In this document: piece after piece, positions 6,774 through 15,091 of the stretch
Position numbering within the stretch: the first letter of the stretch is position 1
Layout of the letters: each line of letters starts with the position of its first letter
Source: an uncultured Ruminococcus sp.
Lineage (GTDB): Bacteria > Bacillota > Clostridia > Oscillospirales > CAG-272
Assembly: GCA_902796505.1 (NCBI GenBank)
Contig: CADBPA010000006.1
Coordinates: forward strand, 1 to 19,488
DNA length: 19,488 bases
Direction of reading: 5' to 3'
Program-made: the position numbers and the translations under genes
Notes under the pieces: model-generated
What the model saw: the letters and a program-made list of their open reading frames with translations, nothing else
Told to the model about the DNA's origin: nothing
Databases searched by the model: none

Positions 6774-8129
6774 ATGAAAATCATCATCACCGGTTGCGGG
6801 ACGGTCGGGTTTGCGATCTGCCAGCAGCTCATCCAATTCGGGCATACGATCACGGCGGTGGACGAAGATTCCCAAGCGGTCACCGATCTTTGCAACGTCT
6901 GCGACGTTTACGGCATCGAGGGCAACGCCGCCGACGTTTCGATCCTCCGCAAAGCGGGGGCGGCGAGCGCGGATCTTCTGATCGCCGCCACGTCCAGCGA
7001 CGAGCTGAACATTCTCTCCTGCATCGCGGCGGAGAAGCTCGGCACGAAGCACACCATCGCGCGCGTGCGCAACCCGGAATATACCGGGCTTGTGGAGCTG
7101 GTGCGCGGCGGAAAAGGGCTTTCGCTGACGATCAACCCCGAACTCGCGGTCGCCAAAGAGATCTCGCGGATGCTGCGCTTCCCTGCCGTGGCGAAGATCG
7201 ACACCTTCCATCGCGGAAGGGTGGAGCTTGCGGAATTTGAAGTGGCGGCCGATTCGCCGATCTGCAACATCTCTCTCTTCGATCTGCGCCGGCATCTGAA
7301 GATGCCCTTCCTCGTCTGCGCGGTCTACCGCGACGATCATATCTACATTCCGTCCGGCGATTTCAAGCTCCGGGCGGGGGATATCATCGGCGTGACCGTT
7401 TCGGAAGAGGAGATCGCCGATTTCTTCAAGGAGATCGGAGCGTATAAAAAGCCCGTCAAGGACGTGCTGATCACCGGCGCCGGGCGGATCACCTATTATC
7501 TTCTGAATCTGCTGAAAAAGGGCAAGATCCGCGCGACGGTCATCGAAAAGGATCATGCGCTCTGCCGCGAGCTTTCGGAATCCTCAAACTGCACCGTCAT
7601 CTGCGGCGACGGCACGAAGCAGGAGCTTCTGATCGAGGAGGGGATCGAGAAGGTAGACGCCTTCCTCGCCCTCTCGTCGGACGACGAGGAGAACGCGATC
7701 GTCTCGCTCTTCGCGCAGGCGCACGGCACGAAAAAGACGGTCACCCTCATCTCCTCGCTCTCCTACGACACCTTCTTCAAGAGCATCGGACTTGAGACCA
7801 TCGTCTCGCAGAAAAACGCGACGGCGGCGGACGTCCTCCGCTTCATCCGCTCGATCGAAAACCGGGACGGCATCGAGATCGAATCGCTTCACCGGATCAT
7901 GGACGAGCGCGTGGAGGCGATCGAATTCCGCGTGAGCGGCAGCGTGCCGGGCGTGACCGATATTCCGCTCAAGGAGATGAAGCTCGCCCCCGGCGTTCTC
8001 ATCGCCTGCATCATCCGCGAGGAGGAGCTGATCATCCCCTCCGGCATCGACCGCATCACCGAGGGAGACAGCGTGATCGTCATCGCCGAGGCCGGAAGGA
8101 TCAGCCGCATCAAGAACATCCTCGCCTGA
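6774..8129 (+). CDS. trkA: Trk potassium uptake regulatory subunit TrkA
   Basis: The cytosolic nucleotide-binding gating subunit of a Trk potassium channel. At 451 aa it is the usual TrkA length, with two RCK units. The first Rossmann fold has GCGTVG at 7-12 and the ribose-binding acid Asp30. The second begins near 229 with GAGRIT at 235-240, in which the final Gly of GxGxxG is Thr, and Glu258 at the end of beta 2. RCK_C-like domains follow each (about 145-215 and 370-451). The frame stays open 45 codons further upstream to 6639, but that start precedes the promoter. The ATG at 6774 has AAAGGGA at 6761-6767 and begins exactly at the Rossmann strand, so I use it. trkH follows 29 bp later. Confidence 0.96.
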   Translation: MKIIITGCGTVGFAICQQLIQFGHTITAVDEDSQAVTDLCNVCDVYGIEGNAADVSILRKAGAASADLLIAATSSDELNILSCIAAEKLGTKHTIARVRNPEYTGLVELVRGGKGLSLTINPELAVAKEISRMLRFPAVAKIDTFHRGRVELAEFEVAADSPICNISLFDLRRHLKMPFLVCAVYRDDHIYIPSGDFKLRAGDIIGVTVSEEEIADFFKEIGAYKKPVKDVLITGAGRITYYLLNLLKKGKIRATVIEKDHALCRELSESSNCTVICGDGTKQELLIEEGIEKVDAFLALSSDDEENAIVSLFAQAHGTKKTVTLISSLSYDTFFKSIGLETIVSQKNATAADVLRFIRSIENRDGIEIESLHRIMDERVEAIEFRVSGSVPGVTDIPLKEMKLAPGVLIACIIREEELIIPSGIDRITEGDSVIVIAEAGRISRIKNILA

Positions 8130-8158
8130 TATCCTATCAAACGCGAAAAGAGTATTTT

Positions 8159-9601
8159 ATGAATTATCGAATGCTATGGCGGCTGCTCTCGATCATTCTG
8201 CTGATCGAAGCCGGGCTTCTGACGCTGCCGCTCATCGTGGCGGCGATCTACTCCGAGCCGCTTCTGCCCTTTCTTCTGACGATCGGCATCCTGATCGTCT
8301 GCGCGCTGCCGGGGCTGATCCGCAAGCCTGCCGACAGCCGCATCTACTCGCGCGAGGGCTTTCTCTGCTCCGCCGGCGCGTGGATCCTCATGTCGCTGTT
8401 CGGCGCGCTTCCCTTCGTCTTTGACGGAGCGATCCCGAACTATATCGACGCCTTTTTCGAGACGGTTTCCGGTTTTACGACGACCGGCGCCTCGATCCTC
8501 ACCGAGATCGAGAGCCTGCACCGCGGCATCCTCTTCTGGCGAAGCTTCACGCATATGATCGGCGGTATGGGCGTTCTCGTCTTTATGCTGGCGATCATTC
8601 CCTCCTCGGACGGGCGGGCGATGAATCTGCTCCGCGCCGAAGTGCCGGGGCCGCAGAAGGGCAAGCTCGTTCCGAAGATCCGCCAGACCGCCCTGATCCT
8701 CTACGGCATCTATCTCGCGCTGGCGGCGATCGAGGTCGTCGCCCTGCGGCTGACCGGGCTTCCGCTCTACGACTGCTTCATCAACGCCTTCGGCACGGCG
8801 GGCACCGGCGGCTTCTCGGTGCTGAATCATTCGATCGCCGGTTACAACAACCCGGCGGCGGAATGGGTGATGGCGGTCTTCCTCCTGCTCTTCGGCGTCA
8901 ATTTCAACATTTATTTCTACCTGCTCGCGCGGCGTTTTACAGAGATCAAAAAGAACGAGGAGCTGCGCGTTTACCTGCTGATCATCCTCGTTTCCTGCAC
9001 GATCGTGACGGTCAATACGATAGAGAGCTTCGCCACGGTCGGCGACGCGATCCGCGGAAGCGTCTTCAACGTCCTCTCGGTGATGTCCACGGCGGGATTT
9101 TCGACGGTGGACTATAACCTCTGGCCGACGCTTTCCAAGACCGTACTCGTGATGCTGATGATGATCGGCGGCTGCGCCGGATCGACAGCGGGCGGTCTGA
9201 AGGTCTCGCGCGTGATCATCCTGATCAAGAACGCGGTCAACGAGATCCGCCACGTCTTAAAGCCCAACTCGGTGCGCGCCATCCGCCTCGACGGCGAGCC
9301 GCTCGGCGAGGAGACCTGCCGGGGCGCCGCGAATTATTTCAGCCTCTACTTCCTGATCGCCTGCGCCTCGACCGTCCTGATCGCCGTCTTCGATCACTTC
9401 GATCTTGAAACCAACCTGACGGCGATGCTCGCCTGCCTCAACAATATCGGGCCGGGCTTCGGCAAGGTCGGGCCGACCGGAAACTATTCGGGCTACACGA
9501 TCTTCTCGAAGATCGTCCTCTCGCTGGATATGCTCTTCGGAAGGCTGGAGATCATTCCGATGATCCTCTTCTTCTCCCCGGCATCCTGGAAGAAAACCTG
9601 A
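8159..9601 (+). CDS. trkH: Trk potassium uptake channel subunit TrkH
   Basis: A 480-aa integral membrane potassium channel of the SKT (TrkH/KtrB) family, with four repeated membrane-pore-membrane units. The four filter loops are visible: TTTGAS (107-112), GTGGFS (215-220), STAGFS (310-315) and NNIGPGFG (428-435), each with the key glycine. A glycine-rich segment GGCAGSTAGG (337-346) matches the conserved intramembrane loop region of the third repeat. It partners with TrkA encoded just upstream. The ribosome binding site is modest (AAAAGAG). The extra N-terminal helices and length favour TrkH over KtrB. A bidirectional terminator follows. Confidence 0.96.
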   Translation: MNYRMLWRLLSIILLIEAGLLTLPLIVAAIYSEPLLPFLLTIGILIVCALPGLIRKPADSRIYSREGFLCSAGAWILMSLFGALPFVFDGAIPNYIDAFFETVSGFTTTGASILTEIESLHRGILFWRSFTHMIGGMGVLVFMLAIIPSSDGRAMNLLRAEVPGPQKGKLVPKIRQTALILYGIYLALAAIEVVALRLTGLPLYDCFINAFGTAGTGGFSVLNHSIAGYNNPAAEWVMAVFLLLFGVNFNIYFYLLARRFTEIKKNEELRVYLLIILVSCTIVTVNTIESFATVGDAIRGSVFNVLSVMSTAGFSTVDYNLWPTLSKTVLVMLMMIGGCAGSTAGGLKVSRVIILIKNAVNEIRHVLKPNSVRAIRLDGEPLGEETCRGAANYFSLYFLIACASTVLIAVFDHFDLETNLTAMLACLNNIGPGFGKVGPTGNYSGYTIFSKIVLSLDMLFGRLEIIPMILFFSPASWKKT

Positions 9602-9643
9602 CGATTTTCCGCAAAATTCATTCAAAATGCAAACTTTTATGAG

Positions 9644-9672
9644 AAAAAGCCCTGCTTTCGCAGGGCTTTTTT
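9644..9672. terminator. Bidirectional terminator between trkH and the ABC-FtsX gene
   Basis: AAGCCCTGC / GCAGGGCTT forms a 9-bp stem (9647-9655 with 9660-9668) around TTTC, with A5 before and T6 at the end. It can terminate trkAH rightward and the ABC transporter gene leftward. Confidence 0.9.
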
Positions 9673-9683
9673 GATCGGTTCCG

Positions 9684-9786
9684 AGAGGAAGATCACTCGG
9701 TCCGCAGCGCGATGACGGGATCTTTCTTGGCGGTCAAAAGAGGAAGATCACTCGGTCCGCAAAGCGATGACGGGGTCCTTCTTGGC
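9684..9786. repeat. Direct repeat of the 3' end of the ABC-FtsX gene
   Basis: Two 48-bp copies, 9684-9731 and 9739-9786, offset by 55 bp and differing at four positions. The right copy is the true end of the ABC transporter gene. The left copy lies beyond its stop codon. Identity covers the last 12 codons, the TGA stop and 9 bp of 3' flank. Confidence 0.93.
9693..9731 (-). pseudogene. Stump of a paralogous FtsX-type permease gene (last 12 codons and stop)
   Basis: Read leftward, this stretch encodes AKKDPVIALRTE and a TGA stop, identical in protein to the end of the neighbouring 913-aa transporter. The four base differences all fall at synonymous sites (Lys AAA/AAG, Asp GAT/GAC, Ala GCG/GCT, Leu CTG/TTG). 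That pattern suggests the copies diverged while both were coding. No start or upstream domain remains; it sits in another frame, 16 bp after the neighbour's stop codon. Confidence 0.6.
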
Positions 9787-12489
9787 TGCGCTGCTCGCCG
9801 GGATCAGACCGGAGATGAGCGTCAGTCCCACGCTGAGCAGGACGAGGAGCATGGCCTGCCCGAAGGGAAGCGCGGCGAGGCTTCGGATATTCGTCAGCGG
9901 ATAGAGGATGGCGTTGACGATCGCGGAGATGAGATAGGTTGCAAGAATGCCCATCAGTCCGGCGAGAAGCCCGATGATGAAGGTCTCGGCGTTGAAGAGA
10001 TGCCGCACGTCCTTCTTTCTGCCGCCGAGCGCGCGGATGACGCCGATCTCCTTGATCCGCTCGACGACCGAGACGTAGGTGATGATGCCGATCATGACGG
10101 TGGAGACCACGAGCGAGACCGAGGTAAAGGCGATCAGGGCGTAGGAGACCACGTTGATCATGGTGTTGATGATGTTGATGATGAGCGAGAGCGTGTCGGT
10201 ATATTTGACCTGACCGCGGTCGGCTTTTTCGTATTCGGTATCGCCGACGGTGATCGGGGCTTCGCTGTCGTTCCATGCGTCCAGATAGGCGGTCACCCGG
10301 TCCTTATCGTCAAAGGTCGATGGGTAGATGGTGACCGACTGGGCGAGGTCGTTTCCGCCGAGCGCGGCGATGAGATTCTCGCGCTGATTCCGGATCAGCC
10401 CGGCAAAGCCGGAATAGGAAGCGTATCGACTCATCATCGCGCTGAGGTTGCCCATGCTTCCTACCGAGAAGGAAGAGCCGCCGAGCGAGCCCTGCACGTC
10501 GTAGTTCACGCCGTCGAACCGATAGGTGAAGGAATAGGTGATCCCCGCCGCGACCTCTTCGTCTTTCGCCTCCTCGGCGAAGAAGCGGACGATCTGCGAA
10601 TCGCGGTTTTCCGAAAGGATACGGTCGGTCAGCGCGGCGGTGTAGTAAATGCCGGTGCGCAGCGAGCCGAAGGCGACGTTCTCTTTCGCCTCAAGAATGC
10701 CGACGACGTGCAGCGGCATGACACCGGAGTCCTCTTCGGGGATCTGCGAGGCGTCGTAGCGGTATTCCCGCCGGGTGACCTCGGTGGTCATATTTCCGAG
10801 CGTGACCTCCGTCTTTTTCACCGGGAGGGTGCTGTCGTTCGGATACCAATAGAGCGTTTTGCCCATCAGTTCTTCGTAGGAGAAGGAATCGCGCGGGACC
10901 GCCGTTTCGTCCTCGCCGGTCGCCTTCTTCAAAAGATTCCTGAATTCCTCGCCGGTGTAGTAGCCGAGCCGCGCGAGAAGCAGATCCGAAAGCTCGCTGT
11001 TGCGGTCGAGGACCAGCATGATCTCGTCCTCCCCGGTCGCCATCCGCCCTGCCGCAAGGTCGTACTGCGAGGCGATATAGTCGGGGTTGTCCGGCATCTG
11101 CCTCAGCGAGGGAACGAGCGCCGTGACGTAGGGGGCGTATTCCTTGAAATCGGTCATCGAGAGCATTGCGATATAGATCGAGGTCAGGGCGTTGATCGAA
11201 AGCCGGTCGCCCGGATCGTCTGCGGACTTATGGAAATCGGTATAGATCCCCGCCGTCATATCCATGCCGTAATCGAGCAGCTGCGCCGAGCAGAAATCGC
11301 GCGGCATCGCCTTGACGTATTCGATATACTCCCGCGTCAGCGCGTTCTGGATGACGAGATTTTTCATGCTCGCGTCCATCGCCGTGATATACTCGATGAC
11401 CGAATTGATATAGACGCGGTTCGGCTCTTTGACCAATTCCACCTTCTGGCTTGCGTTCATCAGGTCGCTCAGCGCGGAGAGATCGTAGGTCGAACGCTCC
11501 ACGGTGATCGGGTTGCCGGAGAGCATATCGTCCTGCATCGAGGCGACGTACCCCTTGATCCCGGCGGAAAACGCCAGCACCAGCGCGATGCCGATGATGC
11601 CGATCGAGCCGGCAAAGCCGACCATCGCCGTCCGCCCGCGCTTGGAGATCAGGTTGCGCGCCGAGAGCATGAAGGCGGTGAGAAAACTCATCTGCGCCCG
11701 CTCTTTTTTCGGCTTTGCCGCCCCCACAGGCTTCTCCTGAGACGCGCCGTCATCCTGCCGGGGCTTCTTTGGCGCCGCGTCGGCGAGGACTTCCCGCTCT
11801 TCTTCCTCCTCGGAGAAGGGCATACTGTCCTCCTGCACCTGTCCGTCCAGCAGACGGATGATCCGGGAGGAATATTTTTCGGCGAGTTCGGGGTTGTGGG
11901 TGACCATGATGACGAGCCGCTCGCCGGAGATCTCTTTGATCAGCTCCATGATCTGCAGCGAGGTCACGGTGTCGAGCGCGCCGGTCGGCTCGTCGGCAAG
12001 CAGAATTTCGGGATCGTTGACGAGCGCACGCGCGATGGCGACGCGCTGGCACTGACCGCCCGAAAGCTGATTCGGCCGCTTGTCGTACTGCCCGGCAAGA
12101 CCTACCCGGTCGAGGGCGATCTTGGCGCGGCGGATCCGCTCCGCCCGGTCGATACCGGCGATGGTCAGAGCGAGCTCGACGTTGCCGAGGATGGTCTGGT
12201 GCGGGATCAGGTTGTAACTCTGGAAGATGAAACCGATGCGGTGGTTGCGGTAAACGTCCCAGTCGCGGTCGGTATAGCCTTTCGTACTGCGCCCGGAGAT
12301 GACGAGATCGCCGGACGTGTAGTGGTCAAGGCCGCCGATGATGTTGAGCAGCGTGGTCTTTCCGCATCCGGAAGGGCCGAGGATCGAGACGAACTCCCGG
12401 CGGCGGAAGGCGATATTCACCCCTTTGAGGGCGTCCACCGTCTCCGAGGCGGTCACGTACTGCTTGGTGATTTGGGATAATCTGAGCAT
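9748..12489 (-). CDS. ABC transporter, LolD/MacB-type ATPase fused to FtsX/MacB permease
   Basis: A 913-aa single-chain mechanotransmission-type ABC protein. The ATPase is N-terminal: Walker A GPSGCGKTT (38-46), Gln90, signature LSGGQ (142-146), LLADE with Glu167, and His198. A charged, low-complexity linker (about 220-265) joins it to the permease. There follow one helix (about 290-310), a large extracytoplasmic domain (about 315-770), and three C-terminal helices within about 775-900. The typical FtsX-like elements ERIKEIGVIRALGG and the terminal PAxxAAKKDPVIALR are present. Such proteins drive extracellular proteins, or handle antimicrobial peptides and lipids, rather than classic transport; which applies here is unknown. 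AAAGCAGGA precedes the ATG. It appears to be a one-gene unit. Confidence 0.95.
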   Translation of the reverse strand: MLRLSQITKQYVTASETVDALKGVNIAFRRREFVSILGPSGCGKTTLLNIIGGLDHYTSGDLVISGRSTKGYTDRDWDVYRNHRIGFIFQSYNLIPHQTILGNVELALTIAGIDRAERIRRAKIALDRVGLAGQYDKRPNQLSGGQCQRVAIARALVNDPEILLADEPTGALDTVTSLQIMELIKEISGERLVIMVTHNPELAEKYSSRIIRLLDGQVQEDSMPFSEEEEEREVLADAAPKKPRQDDGASQEKPVGAAKPKKERAQMSFLTAFMLSARNLISKRGRTAMVGFAGSIGIIGIALVLAFSAGIKGYVASMQDDMLSGNPITVERSTYDLSALSDLMNASQKVELVKEPNRVYINSVIEYITAMDASMKNLVIQNALTREYIEYVKAMPRDFCSAQLLDYGMDMTAGIYTDFHKSADDPGDRLSINALTSIYIAMLSMTDFKEYAPYVTALVPSLRQMPDNPDYIASQYDLAAGRMATGEDEIMLVLDRNSELSDLLLARLGYYTGEEFRNLLKKATGEDETAVPRDSFSYEELMGKTLYWYPNDSTLPVKKTEVTLGNMTTEVTRREYRYDASQIPEEDSGVMPLHVVGILEAKENVAFGSLRTGIYYTAALTDRILSENRDSQIVRFFAEEAKDEEVAAGITYSFTYRFDGVNYDVQGSLGGSSFSVGSMGNLSAMMSRYASYSGFAGLIRNQRENLIAALGGNDLAQSVTIYPSTFDDKDRVTAYLDAWNDSEAPITVGDTEYEKADRGQVKYTDTLSLIINIINTMINVVSYALIAFTSVSLVVSTVMIGIITYVSVVERIKEIGVIRALGGRKKDVRHLFNAETFIIGLLAGLMGILATYLISAIVNAILYPLTNIRSLAALPFGQAMLLVLLSVGLTLISGLIPASSAAKKDPVIALRTE

Positions 12490-12520
12490 ATTTGTCCTGC
12501 TTTCAAGAATAGTCGCCTCT

Positions 12521-12526
12521 ATTATA
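12521..12526 (-). promoter_or_regulatory. Probable -10 box for the ABC-FtsX gene
   Basis: A perfect TATAAT on the minus strand, 31 bp before the start codon. No good -35 is seen at 16-18 nt; at 17 nt the hexamer is TATATT. Surrounding sequence is AT-rich. The promoter may depend on an activator. Confidence 0.4.
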
Positions 12527-12758
12527 CAACATAATTATGAACAAATATAGAACAAAACGAAAAAAATTCGAGAAATTGCAAAAAAATTTGCAAAAAAAGC
12601 CCGCTTCCCTGCCGCCTTCGACGCGCTGTGCCGTAGTCTCGCCGCAAACGGGATCATTTTTTCGCCTTTGCGGAAAAGCCGGAGCAAACCGAACGGTTTT
12701 GGAAAAGCTTCGATTTTATTACGAAAATGTAAATTTTTTCGGATCGCGCCGATTTTCA
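12527..12758. other. AT-rich intergenic region between divergent transcription units
   Basis: No credible gene. It contains a direct repeat of TTGCAAAAAAA-like sequence at about 12576-12598, and no hairpin with a T tract that I trust. It separates the leftward ABC gene from the rightward pgcA promoter, so it may hold regulator sites for either. Confidence 0.4.
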
Positions 12759-12787
12759 TTGATTTTTTCGCGCGCGTGTGCTATACT
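12759..12787 (+). promoter_or_regulatory. Promoter of the phosphoglucomutase gene
   Basis: TTGATT (12759-12764), 17-nt spacer, TATACT (12782-12787), with a TGC extended -10 as in the trkA promoter. The predicted start near 12794 leaves a short leader before the ATG at 12825. Confidence 0.75.
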
Positions 12788-12824
12788 ATATCCGTAAGAT
12801 CATATCGAAAGGAATACAGCCTGC

Positions 12825-14522
12825 ATGGAGCAAAAGATCCTCTCGTCGTTTTCGCGCTGGAGAGAGCGCGCGACGGCGGACCCCGACCTCGGCCGGGAGC
12901 TTTCGGCACTTGCCGAAAGCAATGATGAAAAACAAATTTACGACGCCTTTTACCGCGATCTGGAGTTCGGCACCGCCGGGCTGCGCGGCGTGATCGGCGC
13001 GGGCACCAACCGCATGAATATTTACACCGTCGCGCGGACGTCGCAGGGGCTTGCCGAATACGTGAAAGAACACTACCCAAAAGAGCGGCGGAGCATCGCC
13101 GTCAGTTACGATTCGCGCATCAAGTCGGACGTTTTCGCGCGCGTCGCCTGCGCGGTCTTTGCGGCGAACGGGATCACGGCGTGGCTGTATCCGCAGCTGA
13201 TGCCGACGCCCTGCCTCTCCTACGCCGTCCGCTCGCTCGGATGCGCCGCCGGCGTAATGGTAACGGCGTCGCACAATCCGTCGAAGTACAACGGTTACAA
13301 GGTCTACGGCGAGGACGGCTGCCAGATGACCGAGGCGGCGGCGGGAGAGGTGCTTTTGCGGATCGGAAGGATCGATCTGTTCGACGGCGTAAAGCAGGGG
13401 GATTTCGACGCTCTGCTCGCCGAGGGAAAGATCCGCTATATCCCGGAGCAGGTCTATACCGATTTCATCGGGGAGGTCAAGGCGCAGTCGATGCTGACGC
13501 CCGCCGACCGGGCGGACAAGGACGTTTCGATCGTCTATTCCCCGCTCTGCGGAACCGGTCTGCGCCCGGTGCTGCGCGCGCTCTCCGAGAGCGGATTCAC
13601 GAATATCACCGTCGTCAAGGAGCAGGAGGCGCCGGACGGGAATTTCCCGACCTGCCCCTACCCGAACCCGGAGATCCGGGAGGCGATGGAACTCGGCGTG
13701 CGCTACGCCGAAGAGAAAAAAGCCGATCTTCTGCTGGCGACCGATCCGGACTGCGACCGCGTGGGCATCGCCGTGCGCGACGGGGCGGGCGAGATGACGC
13801 TTCTGACCGGAAACGAGACCGGAATGCTCCTGCTCGACTATATCTGCTCGCGCCGGATCGCAAATCACAGAATGCCGGAGGGGGCGACGATCGTCAAGAC
13901 GGTGGTGACCATCGATATGGCGGACCGCATCGCCGAGCACTACGGCGTGCGCACGGTCAACGTGCTGACCGGATTCAAATACATCGGCGAGCAGATCGCG
14001 AAGCTCGAAGCGGAAGGCCGCGCCGACGCCTATATTTTCGGATTTGAAGAGAGTTACGGCTATCTTTCGGGCAGTTACGTGCGCGACAAGGACGCCGTGA
14101 ACGCCTCGCTGCTCATCTGCGAGATGTTCGCCTTTTACAAAGCGCAGGGGATCGGGCTTTGGGAGAAGCTTCAGAGCCTCTACGCCGAATACGGCTACAC
14201 GAAAAACACCTGCACCTCCTACGCCTTCGAGGGCGCGGAGGGCTTCGGAAGGATGAAGGCGATCATGCAGTCTCTGCGCGCCGATATTCCGTCGCTCGGC
14301 GGCAGGGCGGTCGAGAAAAAAGAGGACTTCGGCAAGGGGCTTTACGGCCTGCCGAAGTCGGACGTGATCAAATTTTTCCTCGCCGGACACTGCTCGCTCG
14401 TCGCGCGGCCTTCCGGCACCGAGCCGAAGCTCAAGATCTACATTTCGGTCAACGCGGAGAGCCGCGAGGCAGCCGACGCCGAAACGGCGAAGCTGAAAGC
14501 CGATATCGAGCGGTTCCTCTGA
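12825..14522 (+). CDS. pgcA: Alpha-phosphoglucomutase / phosphomannomutase family, PgcA-like
   Basis: A 565-aa cytosolic enzyme of the alpha-D-phosphohexomutase superfamily, interconverting glucose 1-phosphate and glucose 6-phosphate (or the mannose pair) for UDP-glucose and cell-envelope glycan synthesis. All four active-site loops are present: the phosphoserine loop TASHNPS (147-153, Ser149), the Mg loop DPDCDR (307-312), the sugar-binding loop GFEESYG (406-412) and the phosphate-binding loop RPSGTEPK (528-535). Length and the N-terminal FGTAGLRG are typical of PgcA-like and PGM2-like proteins. AAAGGA lies 11 nt before the ATG, slightly far but acceptable. Its product could feed UDP-glucose to the GT8 enzymes encoded 6 kb away; that is inference. 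The gene ends 3 bp from the convergent tspO. Confidence 0.94.
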   Translation: MEQKILSSFSRWRERATADPDLGRELSALAESNDEKQIYDAFYRDLEFGTAGLRGVIGAGTNRMNIYTVARTSQGLAEYVKEHYPKERRSIAVSYDSRIKSDVFARVACAVFAANGITAWLYPQLMPTPCLSYAVRSLGCAAGVMVTASHNPSKYNGYKVYGEDGCQMTEAAAGEVLLRIGRIDLFDGVKQGDFDALLAEGKIRYIPEQVYTDFIGEVKAQSMLTPADRADKDVSIVYSPLCGTGLRPVLRALSESGFTNITVVKEQEAPDGNFPTCPYPNPEIREAMELGVRYAEEKKADLLLATDPDCDRVGIAVRDGAGEMTLLTGNETGMLLLDYICSRRIANHRMPEGATIVKTVVTIDMADRIAEHYGVRTVNVLTGFKYIGEQIAKLEAEGRADAYIFGFEESYGYLSGSYVRDKDAVNASLLICEMFAFYKAQGIGLWEKLQSLYAEYGYTKNTCTSYAFEGAEGFGRMKAIMQSLRADIPSLGGRAVEKKEDFGKGLYGLPKSDVIKFFLAGHCSLVARPSGTEPKLKIYISVNAESREAADAETAKLKADIERFL

Positions 14523-14525
14523 CCG

Positions 14526-15017
14526 TCAGTTCAGCACCGCGATGCCGGCGGTCAGGTAGCCTGCGAAGGTCACCCAGAGAATATAGGGGATCTGCAGGTA
14601 CGCCGCGACCTTATCGAGCTTCGCGAAGGCGACCGTCATGCGGATGATGACCGCAAGCAGGAACAGAAGCCAGACGAAGGCAAACCAGAAGGCGCGGTAG
14701 TTGAAGAAAATGATGCTCCATGCGAAGTTGACGAAAAGGTTCATGCCGAAGAAGGCGAAGGCGTCTTTCGCGGCAGGCGGATCGTCGGTCCGCTTTTCGT
14801 AAACTCTCGCCGCGCCGACGCCCATCAGGACGTAAAGCAGCCCCCACGCGATCGGGAAGAGCCAGCCCGGCGGCGTCAGAGGGGGATTCACCACCTCGTC
14901 GTAGAGCGTCATATTCTCCCGCGTCAGCAGGACCGACAGAAGTCCTACGCCGAGCGAGAGGGCGCAGAACAGCAGATAAGGTTGGATCTTTTTGAAAAAA
15001 CGACCGATTTTGCTCAT
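14526..15017 (-). CDS. tspO: TspO/MBR family membrane protein
   Basis: A 163-aa TspO (translocator protein/tryptophan-rich sensory protein) with five predicted helices and normal length. Family features are visible: PPLTPPGWLFPIAWGLLYVLMG in the loop 1 to helix 2 region, NLFVNFAWSIIFF in helix 3, and PYILWVTFAGYLTAGIAVLN in the last helix. Family members bind porphyrins and heme-related tetrapyrroles and are linked to oxidative stress responses. A strong Shine-Dalgarno (GGAGGA) sits just before the ATG. It converges on pgcA with 3 bp between stops and no terminator, and diverges from the flavodiiron gene across 74 bp, so a shared stress role is plausible but not shown. Confidence 0.95.
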   Translation of the reverse strand: MSKIGRFFKKIQPYLLFCALSLGVGLLSVLLTRENMTLYDEVVNPPLTPPGWLFPIAWGLLYVLMGVGAARVYEKRTDDPPAAKDAFAFFGMNLFVNFAWSIIFFNYRAFWFAFVWLLFLLAVIIRMTVAFAKLDKVAAYLQIPYILWVTFAGYLTAGIAVLN

Positions 15018-15069
15018 TTGATTTCCTCCGAGGATGAATTTGTTTCTATCCTATGCACACCGAATCCCA

Positions 15070-15075
15070 ATTATA
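15070..15075 (-). promoter_or_regulatory. Possible -10 box for tspO
   Basis: A TATAAT on the minus strand, 52 bp before the tspO start, with only a weak -35 (CTTTCA at 17 nt). It abuts the ribosome binding site of the divergent flavodiiron gene, so the tspO promoter would lie over that gene's leader. No rightward promoter is evident in this 74-bp gap. Confidence 0.3.
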
Positions 15076-15091
15076 CGTAAAGGAGTTTTCC

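Noticed and set aside
9712..12480. A 922-codon open frame on the plus strand opposite the ABC-FtsX gene
   Set aside because: It mirrors a real gene with full ABC motifs; the product has no recognisable domain and is rich in Asp, Arg, His and Gly, typical of antisense frames in GC-rich genes.
15053..15091. Upstream start for the flavodiiron gene
   Set aside because: No ribosome binding site at 15053, while AAAGGAG precedes 15092.
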